From positions 1 through 16,838 of the forward strand of contig DAONFA010000015.1 of NCBI GenBank assembly GCA_035403355.1: a stretch of DNA of 16,838 nt, given 5' to 3'. The stretch is from Candidatus Cloacimonas sp. (GTDB taxonomy: Bacteria; Cloacimonadota; Cloacimonadia; Cloacimonadales; Cloacimonadaceae). This document shows, one piece after another, positions 1 to 5,923 of this stretch. The notes under the pieces are model-generated. The model made no database searches and was not told the origin of the DNA. It was given only the letters and a program-made list of their open reading frames with translations. Position 1 is the stretch's first letter, and each line of letters starts with the position of its first letter. A program made the translations under genes and the position numbers.

Positions 1-1
1 T

Positions 2-3000
2 ACTACACAATTTAATAGTTGCCGTTTAGGAAATAGTGATTATTCAAATCCTCCTACTTTGAGTTTATCTACTGCCAGACCTAATATCCAGATAAATATG
101 ACAACATCTGACCCTACCTCAGAACCTAATCCTGCCAATCTTGTCAGCCCTCTTAACGGTGCTACCAATATTCTCTTATCGCAGACACTTAATTGGTCAT
201 CCGGAGGTGGTTCTCCTACTGATTATAAGATATTTTGGGGAATCAGTGAAACCTCTTTTGAAAATGAACAATCTGGTTTAACAACAACATCTTTCAGCCC
301 TCCAAATCTTGAATATTCAACAACTTATTACTGGAAAGTTGATCCTCATAATGATTATGGCTATGCTTCAGATATTGCTACTCTTCCTGTCTGGTCTTTC
401 ACAACTATGGCTGATCCGACAATTAATCCTCCATTTACAGAGGGCTTTGAACATAGTGGTGCTTTACCAAATGGTTGGAGCGTAACTCATGGCTCTGGTG
501 GTTCCAAAAATTGGGAATGTGTTACAACTGATTCTCATGGAGCTTCTTCTGCACATAGTGATTCATATTTTGCTCGTCTCGATGTATATAATGCATCTAC
601 TTCTTACAATTTTTATTGCCTAATTACTCCGCCCATTGATCTCAGCTCTGGAAATATTCGCTTGAATTATTGGGTTTGGATTGGTTCTACAGGTTCATCC
701 ACGCCTTTAGATATAGAGATTTCAATTGATAATATGGCAACTTGGAATGTTTTATATCAACATACTTTAACGACAACCAATACCTGGTTCAATAATACTA
801 TTGCCTTAACTGATTACGCATCTTCCGGTGCCTATATTAGATTCAAAGGAAAAAGTAATTATGGTTCTGGTTCATGCAATATGGGCTTGGATGATATAAC
901 CTTTGAACCTATACCGACAATACCTTTCTTTAGTTACAGCCCCACTAGTTTACCATTTGGAGCTGCTTTAGTTAATAGCCCCACTGCTTATCAAAATGTT
1001 ACTATTACAAATACTGGTGGTGGAGTACTTAATCTTGCTGAAGTAGATGTAAGCATAATTGGAACATATCCCTCAATGTTTTCTTTTGACCCTGTGAATC
1101 TGGGGGCAGAATTAGGTCCCAATCAATCAGTAACTATTCCTGTTCGTTATAATCCTACTGCTATAGGTGAACATTCTGCTACTCTGCAAATGGTCTATAA
1201 TGCAACCAACTATGAGGTTGCATTATCAGGAAATTCATTAAGTGAGCATGCCCTTTATGAAAGCTTTGAAAGTGACACTTTCCCACCTGTGTGTTGGTCA
1301 AATCCAGGTTCCTGGAGCCGTTCCACAAGTTATGCTAAACAGGGAGTTGCTTCAGCTTATAAATACCCGTATGATACAAGCAAATATATTCTTTCCACAC
1401 CTAAAGTTACTATAACCGACACCAGTACTTTAAATTTGTGGACCTTATGCTCCAGCACAAGTGGTACTATAGAAGTTATCTATTCTCCGGATAGAACTAC
1501 CTGGACGCAGATTGGCAGAAATATTACACATTCTGCAACCAATACCTGGTATAATACAATTGTGGATTTAAGTTCTCTTGCCGGAAATAATTATTATCTT
1601 GGTGTAAGAACAGGTGGACAATCATATACATCCTATTATATTGATCTGGTAATTGGACCTGACATTACTCCTGAGGCACCCGGAGCTCCTACTCTTACAG
1701 CACCTTCCAATGGAGCTACTTTGGTTAGTATTTTACCTACCTTTACCTGGACAGCTCCTACTACTGGTGGAATTCCAACAGGGTATAAGGTCTATTGTGA
1801 TAATAATAACCCTCCTACTTCAGAGATTGCGGATGTAACCGGTTTAACTTTTACCGCTACTGTCCCCTTGCTTAATGAAACTCAATATTATTGGACTGTG
1901 AAAGCATATAATACTGCTGGAGATACAGCTGCTACTCCTGTCAGCTTTACTACTGTAGAACAAGGTTATACTGTTATTGGAACGGGGACATCTACTCAGC
2001 GTCAGCCCTTTAGTACACTCTGGGGTTATGAACGTTCTGCTGCCTTATATACCAATGCTCAGATAGGTGGATTTGGATTATTAGATAAAGTTGCCTGGAA
2101 TTGTGCTACTACATCTACTACGGCTGTTCCATATAAGATATATGTAATGCAGACAGATGGTACTGCTTTTACTGCTATGAGCTGGGATACTTTTACCGCA
2201 AGTGCAACCCTGATAGATGAGGGAACACATACCTTTTCTACTACCGGCTGGAATTTATTTGAACTTGATAATCCTTTCTCTTATGTTTTAGGAAATTTAA
2301 TAGTAGCAGTAGAAACAAATTATGGTGGTAGTGGAGGTGGTTCAGGCCATACTTTCTATTATTCTACAGGTGCAGCTAGTAGCCATCAATACTGGAATCA
2401 GGACAGCACTCCTCCTACGGGAAATGGAACAGTAAATACCAATTTACCTAATATTATGCTGCATTTATCTGAGTTACCAACAAATCCTACAATTAATATT
2501 ACTCCTACCAGTTGGGATTTTGGACAGGTACAGATTAACACTACTAATACTAAGGACTTTACAATTAGTAATATAGGTGGTGGAACCTTAACTATTAATC
2601 CTGCAATAGAATTAATTGGGACTAATGTAGATCAATTCCTGCTTACAGATACTAATAGCTATCCTTGTGAACTTGGATCGGGTGAAGCGATGACTGTTTC
2701 TGTTGCCTTTGCTCCTACTTCCATAGGTGAAAAGACAGTAAATCTAAAAATAGTTGATAATTTAAGTAAGACAGAGCATAATATTCCTTTAACCGGAACC
2801 GGGGCTGACTATTCTATAAGTTCCATACCTTATTTGAATGATTTCCAGAGCAATATTAACGGTTGGACTGTCTTAAATGTAAATGATGATGAGAATGAAT
2901 GGGAGCGATTAACTGAAAGCGCTTCTAATATGGCAATGCAGATAAGCTATAATTCCTCCGAAGCAATGAATGACTGGTTTATTACTCCTCCAATAAATTT

Positions 3001-4321
3001 AACCAAGGATATTACCTACTATATTAAGTATGAATATCGGGTTGCATCAGATTATTTTCCTGAGAACCTTGGTGTATATATTGGCAACTCACCTACTCCT
3101 GCAGCTCTTACTACTCTTCTTGATGATCAAAGTCCATTAACCAACGAAGAATTTGAAATAGGAACTGCATCCTTTACTCCACCGGCAACAGGGATTTATT
3201 ATATTGGTTTCTATGGTTACAGCGATGCTGATATGGATATCCTTTATGTTGATAATTTCAGGATTACCCTTGCCGGTAGTGATATTGTTAGCGGAATTAC
3301 TTTCGGAGGAACTGCCAATCCTGATCCTGCTCCAATTGATAACCCGGTTACAGGAAATCCTCTGGATACTTCGTTAACTATAGAAGGAATTGCGGGAACA
3401 CCAGTAATAACCGTTATTACAGAATGGGCTCCCCCAGCAGTCCAACTTCCTAATGTAGGACTCAGTTTTGTGCTTAGCGGAACAAACTTCTCCGGAACTA
3501 CAATCACTATTAACCATAATCTTGGTTTCGTTCCTGAACAAATTGCCTACAGAATAGAACCTGGAACCTGGAATATACTCACTGCCGGTAGCCAAGGAGT
3601 TGATCTTTGGAATGATACCTCAGTTACTTTCAATTTACCATCTACTAAATCAGCTGGAGATTTGGGTTTTGTATTCCCTCAGCAAGAAGGTCAAACATTA
3701 CCTGTAACTCTATCTAATTTCACTGCTGTAGTAACTTCCGAGAATTTTGTTAATATTGCCTGGCTGGCAGAAACCGAGACGAATCATTCCGGTTATAATA
3801 TTCTCCGGAATGAAGCAAAGGATTTGGAAAATGCCATTAAAATTAATGCTCAATTAATTGACCAGGGCACAGCAGCGGGAACTCAAATCAGCTATTTCTA
3901 TACTGATTTTGAGGTCTATACAAATCAGGTCTATTATTACTGGCTGGAAAGTATTGCCCTGGATGGAACAAATCAATTCTACGGTCCTTTAACCGTTACT
4001 ATTGGTGATCCAACTCAGGAGCCGCTTCCTCCAGTAGTTCCGATGGTTACAAAACTCTATAATGCCTTCCCCAATCCTTTCAATCCAAATACTAATATTC
4101 GTTATTCTCTGAAAGAAGCAGGTAAGGTTAAAATTGAAATCTACAATATGAAAGGTCAGAAAATCAAGAGCTATAATCAAGAACATAGTAGTCCGGGTTA
4201 CTATCAGGTTTCCTGGGATGGTCGTGATGAAAATGGCAGAAATGTTGCCAGCGGAATTTATCTGTATCGTCTAACCACAGCTAATTATACATCGGCTAAA
4301 AAAATGGTGCTGGCAAAGTAG
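2..4321 (+). CDS. Giant modular secreted/surface protein with C-terminal sorting tail (5'-partial)
   Basis: The frame is open from base 2 with no stop, so the gene begins left of the window; the TTG at 59 is only the first permissible start codon and is not a likely real start. Numbering from that codon gives 1420 residues. Modules by eye: Fn3-like (~22-116); MAM/cleaved-adhesin-like sandwich (~125-285, ending GLDDITFEP); ASH/HYDIN-like 'choice-of-anchor' domain (~289-394); second adhesin-like sandwich (~397-536); Fn3-like (~541-633); a ~170-residue domain (~637-806, with GYERSAALYTNAQIG); second ASH (~810-915); third adhesin-like domain (~918-1071, with NDWFITPPI and YVDNF); a beta domain (~1074-1210); Fn3-like (~1215-1317); and a FlgD-Ig-like/type A sorting tail (~1331-1420, FPNPFNPNT ... 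SGIYLYRL ... KKMVLAK). Such tails direct export and surface attachment in type IX secretion bacteria. Adhesion or extracellular scaffolding is inferred; no catalytic motif was seen. Module type is well supported, exact function is not. Confidence 0.85.
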   Translation, partial: TTQFNSCRLGNSDYSNPPTLSLSTARPNIQINMTTSDPTSEPNPANLVSPLNGATNILLSQTLNWSSGGGSPTDYKIFWGISETSFENEQSGLTTTSFSPPNLEYSTTYYWKVDPHNDYGYASDIATLPVWSFTTMADPTINPPFTEGFEHSGALPNGWSVTHGSGGSKNWECVTTDSHGASSAHSDSYFARLDVYNASTSYNFYCLITPPIDLSSGNIRLNYWVWIGSTGSSTPLDIEISIDNMATWNVLYQHTLTTTNTWFNNTIALTDYASSGAYIRFKGKSNYGSGSCNMGLDDITFEPIPTIPFFSYSPTSLPFGAALVNSPTAYQNVTITNTGGGVLNLAEVDVSIIGTYPSMFSFDPVNLGAELGPNQSVTIPVRYNPTAIGEHSATLQMVYNATNYEVALSGNSLSEHALYESFESDTFPPVCWSNPGSWSRSTSYAKQGVASAYKYPYDTSKYILSTPKVTITDTSTLNLWTLCSSTSGTIEVIYSPDRTTWTQIGRNITHSATNTWYNTIVDLSSLAGNNYYLGVRTGGQSYTSYYIDLVIGPDITPEAPGAPTLTAPSNGATLVSILPTFTWTAPTTGGIPTGYKVYCDNNNPPTSEIADVTGLTFTATVPLLNETQYYWTVKAYNTAGDTAATPVSFTTVEQGYTVIGTGTSTQRQPFSTLWGYERSAALYTNAQIGGFGLLDKVAWNCATTSTTAVPYKIYVMQTDGTAFTAMSWDTFTASATLIDEGTHTFSTTGWNLFELDNPFSYVLGNLIVAVETNYGGSGGGSGHTFYYSTGAASSHQYWNQDSTPPTGNGTVNTNLPNIMLHLSELPTNPTINITPTSWDFGQVQINTTNTKDFTISNIGGGTLTINPAIELIGTNVDQFLLTDTNSYPCELGSGEAMTVSVAFAPTSIGEKTVNLKIVDNLSKTEHNIPLTGTGADYSISSIPYLNDFQSNINGWTVLNVNDDENEWERLTESASNMAMQISYNSSEAMNDWFITPPINLTKDITYYIKYEYRVASDYFPENLGVYIGNSPTPAALTTLLDDQSPLTNEEFEIGTASFTPPATGIYYIGFYGYSDADMDILYVDNFRITLAGSDIVSGITFGGTANPDPAPIDNPVTGNPLDTSLTIEGIAGTPVITVITEWAPPAVQLPNVGLSFVLSGTNFSGTTITINHNLGFVPEQIAYRIEPGTWNILTAGSQGVDLWNDTSVTFNLPSTKSAGDLGFVFPQQEGQTLPVTLSNFTAVVTSENFVNIAWLAETETNHSGYNILRNEAKDLENAIKINAQLIDQGTAAGTQISYFYTDFEVYTNQVYYYWLESIALDGTNQFYGPLTVTIGDPTQEPLPPVVPMVTKLYNAFPNPFNPNTNIRYSLKEAGKVKIEIYNMKGQKIKSYNQEHSSPGYYQVSWDGRDENGRNVASGIYLYRLTTANYTSAKKMVLAK

Positions 4322-4322
4322 G

Positions 4323-4458
4323 GAACGGTGAACGGTGAACGGTGAATGGTGAACGGTGAAAAGTGAACGGTGAAAAGTGAACGGTGAAAAGTGAACGGTG
4401 AACGGTGAAAGGTGAATAATGAAGAATTGAGAATTGAGAATTGAGAATGGAGAATTGA
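4323..4458 (+). repeat. Heptanucleotide tandem array directly after stop codon (gene 1 3' end)
   Basis: Starting one base after the TAG stop (4319-4321), fourteen 7-bp units of form GAANNNT run to 4420: mostly GAACGGT, with GAATGGT, GAAAAGT, GAAAGGT and GAATAAT variants. After GAA (4421-4423) come five GAATTGA/GAATGGA units (4424-4458). Almost every unit of the first part contains TGA; because 7 is not a multiple of 3, all three + frames meet a stop within about 21 bases. The complementary strand (TTCACCG)n has no stop in any frame, which explains a meaningless open frame on the minus strand here. It resembles the heptameric STRR repeats described in cyanobacteria in design only. An inverted counterpart follows the convergent gene. 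Confidence 0.95.
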
Positions 4459-4481
4459 TGAACTATGGAATGTGGATAGAA

Positions 4482-4546
4482 ATTTGTGTAGCTGGAGACC
4501 GCCGTTCCTCCGCATCCTGATTAACCGAATTAAGTAACATAACATA
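4482..4546 (+). other. Conserved 3'-UTR block, copy 1 (+ strand)
   Basis: This stretch lies between the heptad array and the terminator of gene 1 and matches, in order, the 3' region of the convergent gene read on the minus strand (5802-5745). Shared segments are ATTTGTGT (4482-4489), TGGAG, CCGTTCCT-CGC (to 4513), CCTGA, a TTA/GAA-rich stretch, and AACATAA-like sequence leading into the hairpin. Within the 21-base core (4493-4513 against the complement of 5771-5791) 16 positions agree. The block is non-coding. It may be a duplicated 3'-UTR, a processing or binding site, or part of a small RNA; which of these cannot be told from one window. Confidence 0.65.
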
Positions 4547-4580
4547 AAGAAACCCCGAGTTTTTCGGGGTTTCTTCTTTA
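4547..4580 (+). terminator. Rho-independent terminator of gene 1
   Basis: A perfect 12-bp stem (4547-4558 AAGAAACCCCGA with 4564-4575 TCGGGGTTTCTT) closes a GTTTT loop and is followed by CTTTA. The U-rich 3' arm plus tail fits an intrinsic terminator for the + strand gene ending at 4321. It may also stop transcription arriving from the right, since the other strand reads a similar hairpin. It lies 225 bases after the stop because the heptad array and conserved block intervene. Confidence 0.85.
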
Positions 4581-4653
4581 TCTAACATTCATTCCATATA
4601 GTCCTTTAGGGCGGCACGAAAATAGCGATGGTGGCGAAGCTCCTCGTAAAAAA

Positions 4654-4689
4654 AGGTTGAGATGGTTGAGAAGGTTTAGAGGGTTGATG
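4654..4689 (+). repeat. 9-bp tandem repeat, four units
   Basis: Four consecutive 9-mers: AGGTTGAGA (4654), TGGTTGAGA (4663), AGGTTTAGA (4672) and GGGTTGATG (4681). The period is exact. It sits between the first two copies of the 29-bp element. No coding potential is evident. Confidence 0.8.
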
Positions 4690-4697
4690 TTTCTTAT

Positions 4698-4717
4698 GAA
4701 CGACGAGGACGTCGTTC
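4698..4717. other. Perfect 8-bp hairpin with AGGA loop
   Basis: GAACGACG (4698-4705), loop AGGA, CGTCGTTC (4710-4717). The right arm continues as CGTTCTTCCTGAATAC and then AAAGCCCCG, which loosely resembles a shortened version of the conserved 3'-UTR block plus terminator left arm. No T tract follows, so it is not a convincing terminator. Confidence 0.6.
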
Positions 4718-4793
4718 TTCCTGAATACAAAGCCCCGTAGGGCGACACGAAAATAGCGACGGTGGCGTAAACCCGTAATAAAAATGACAAATA

Positions 4794-4824
4794 TCTCTCT
4801 GCTCTTCGCTCTCTGCCCTCTGCC
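4794..4824. repeat. Pyrimidine-rich heptad array (GCYCTCT-type)
   Basis: Consecutive 7-mers TCTCTCT (4794), GCTCTTC (4801), GCTCTCT (4808) and GCCCTCT (4815), then GCC. This is another heptad family in the same island, unrelated in sequence to the GAACGGT arrays but with the same 7-bp period. Confidence 0.65.
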
Positions 4825-4902
4825 AAAAAGCCCTTTAGGGCAGCACGAAAATAGCGACGGTGGCATAAGCCCCTCGGAAAATTGCTATTTCAACGGAGGG
4901 AG

Positions 4903-5013
4903 GTTTTGACTTACAATTTTCACCTGCCTTCAATGAAACCACACGCCTCACTTCTTGTTCACTTCCAAACGCTCTGCAACTGATTTCCAAACCCGAAAAT
5001 TGTGAGTTAAAAC
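4903..5013 (-). repeat. 111-bp element with terminal inverted repeats, inverted copy
   Basis: Read on the minus strand this is a further copy of the element tandemly repeated at 5307-5678. Its ends are GTTTTGACTTACAATTTT (4903-4920) and AAAATTGTGAGTTAAAAC (4996-5013), imperfect inverted repeats agreeing at 16 of 18 positions. The interior matches the direct copies, including GGTTTCATTGAAGGCAGGTG; its middle (GGAAGTGAACAAGA) is closest to the third direct copy. With the direct copies it forms a large inverted repeat enclosing 5014-5306. There is no open frame and no clear target-site duplication. Its size and ends suggest a MITE-like or structured-RNA element. Confidence 0.85.
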
Positions 5014-5306
5014 AAAGGCAAAACCATCGGCAACCTGACTATTTTTTTGTTCTCAAAGAAATCCCGGAATTTTCTCTATAACCCTCCGATATGATTCTCG
5101 TATCGTTCTCGTATCGTGATATGGGATTGATACGGGAATCTCATCCGCCGTGTATCGCAATAAAGCAGGAACTGATAAATAAATATCTTGGGAAGGGAAA
5201 AAGAATTATCGCTGCTGATAGTGAGTTATCGCTTTATGGGGTTGTTGTTCTATACCTTGAAAATAGTGGGTGATTGATTGTTCGGTTGGATGGGTGTGTA
5301 CTTTCT
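5014..5306. other. Spacer between inverted and direct repeat copies; no gene supported
   Basis: These 293 bases contain the short 11-bp-period array at 5093-5140 and otherwise no recognised signal. A 60-codon open frame begins at ATG 5091 inside that array. It has no Shine-Dalgarno sequence (the upstream bases are CCCTCCGAT) and no recognisable similarity, so it is not annotated as a gene. Confidence 0.6.
5093..5140. repeat. Inverted array of 11-bp units (TTCTCGTATCG type)
   Basis: Two exact direct 11-mers TTCTCGTATCG (5095-5105 and 5106-5116) are followed by two related units in the opposite orientation; the complement reads TTCCCGTATCA and ATCCCATATCA. The outer arms GATTCTCGTATC (5093-5104) and GATACGGGAATC (5129-5140) pair with one mismatch. 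The architecture (short array, then its inverse, 11-bp period) recurs at 16711-16773 with a different sequence. Confidence 0.8.
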
Positions 5307-5678
5307 GTTTTAACTCACAATTTTTCGGTTTAGAGACCAGCTAAAGAGCGGTTGTATGTGAACTATAAATGTTGGGTGTGGTTTCATTGAGGGCAGGTGA
5401 AAATTGTAAGTCAAAACCTACCACCGCTTACTTCTTGTTTTAACTCACAATTTTTCGGTTTGGAGACCAGCTAAAGAGCGGTTGTAAGTGAAAAAAATGT
5501 GTAGGGTGTTGTTTCATTGAAGGCAGGTGAAAATTGTAAGTCAAAACCTACCACCGCCTGCTTCTTGTTTTAACTCACAATTTTTCGGTTTAGAAACCAG
5601 CTGAAGAGCGGTTGGAAGTGAACAAGAGATGTGGGGGTGTGGTTTCATTGAAGGCAGGTGAAAATTGTAAGTCAAAAC
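5307..5678 (+). repeat. Three tandem copies of the 111-bp TIR element, 130-bp period
   Basis: Copies lie at 5307-5417, 5437-5547 and 5567-5678, with starts exactly 130 bp apart. Each opens with GTTTTAACTCACAATTTT and closes with AAAATTGTAAGTCAAAAC (imperfect inverted ends, 16 of 18). The left half holds GAGACCAGCT and GAGCGGTTG-type sequence, the centre is variable, and the right half holds TTTCATTGAAGGCAGGTG (first copy TTTCATTGAGGGCAGGTG). The 19-base linkers (CTACCACCGC...CTTCTT) are also conserved, so the tandem unit is 130 bp. A transcript of each copy could fold into a long terminal stem. There is no coding capacity: stops occur in the frames and no open frame is shared. Confidence 0.92.
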
Positions 5679-5720
5679 CTGCCACCGCTTGCTTTTTAGA
5701 TTACAAACCTGCTAATAAAC

Positions 5721-5744
5721 AAAGCCCCGGGAATCCGGGGCTTT
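5721..5744 (-). terminator. Rho-independent terminator of gene 2 (possibly bidirectional)
   Basis: A 10-bp stem, AAAGCCCCGG (5721-5730) with CCGGGGCTTT (5735-5744), closes a GAAT loop (ATTC on the minus strand). On the minus strand it is followed by TTTGTTTATTAG-like sequence, fitting termination of the gene ending at 5924. On the + strand it is followed by TATTGTTATTTT, so it may work both ways. Together with the hairpin at 4547-4575 it brackets the repeat island. Confidence 0.8.
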
Positions 5745-5802
5745 TATTGTTATTTTCGTAATTCAGGGTAGCGAAGGAACGGTTACCTCCATTCACACAA
5801 AT
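5745..5802 (-). other. Conserved 3'-UTR block, copy 2 (- strand)
   Basis: Read on the minus strand from 5802: ATTTGTGT, then TGGAG, CCGTTCCTTCGC, CCCTGA, a TTA/GAA-rich stretch, AATAACAATAA, then the GC-rich hairpin. The same elements occur in the same order after gene 1 (4482-4546). It sits between the inverted heptad array and the terminator, the equivalent position relative to its own gene. Confidence 0.65.
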
Positions 5803-5832
5803 ATCTGGTCAATATCCTTAGCCAATCTCTTT

Positions 5833-5923
5833 TCCATTCTCCATTCTCCATTTTTCACTTTTCACTTTTCACCTTTCACCGTTCACCGTTCACCGTTCAC
5901 CGTTCACCTTTCACCGTTCACCC
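5833..5923 (-). repeat. Heptanucleotide tandem array directly after stop codon (gene 2 3' end)
   Basis: On the minus strand the array starts immediately after the TAA stop (5924-5926). Written on the + strand it is three TCCATTC/TCCATTT units (5833-5853) then ten TTCACNN units (5854-5923), mostly TTCACCG with TTCACTT, TTCACCT and TTCACCC variants. This is the inverted counterpart of the 4323-4458 array: the same GGTGAAC/AAGTGAA units nearest the stop codon, grading into GAATGGA units further away. Confidence 0.95.

Larger units (their letters stand above)
4607..4864. repeat. 29-bp dispersed element, three direct copies (4607-4635, 4738-4766, 4836-4864)
   Basis: Three copies begin TAGGGC, share the core CACGAAAATAGCGA and end GGTGGC; each pair differs at about two positions. 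Similarity continues on the right as GNNNAANCYCNTCGNAAAA-like sequence in the outer two copies and on the left as a C-rich CCTTT/CCCG stretch. Start-to-start spacings are 131 and 98 bp, so it is a cluster of a dispersed element and not a regular tandem array or a CRISPR. Two overlapping minus-strand open frames here are generated by the repeat and are not genes. Confidence 0.85.

Noticed and set aside
4285..4545. 86-codon minus-strand frame rich in FTFHRSPFT-like repeats
   Set aside because: It is a reading of the heptad array, whose antisense strand has no stop in any frame; it also overlaps the 3' end of gene 1.
4578..4866. Two overlapping minus-strand frames
   Set aside because: Both are produced by the three 29-bp element copies in two different frames; no start signal and no protein-like composition.
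5091..5273. 60-codon open frame on the + strand inside the repeat island
   Set aside because: Its ATG lies in the 11-bp array, there is no ribosome site, and the product is not recognisable; it lies between copies of a non-coding repeat.
5307..5678. CRISPR-like regular repeats
   Set aside because: The repeated unit is 111 bp with conserved 19-bp linkers; there are no unique spacers and no cas genes.
4903..5678. Insertion sequence
   Set aside because: Terminal inverted repeats are present but there is no transposase frame and no visible target-site duplication; at most a non-autonomous element.
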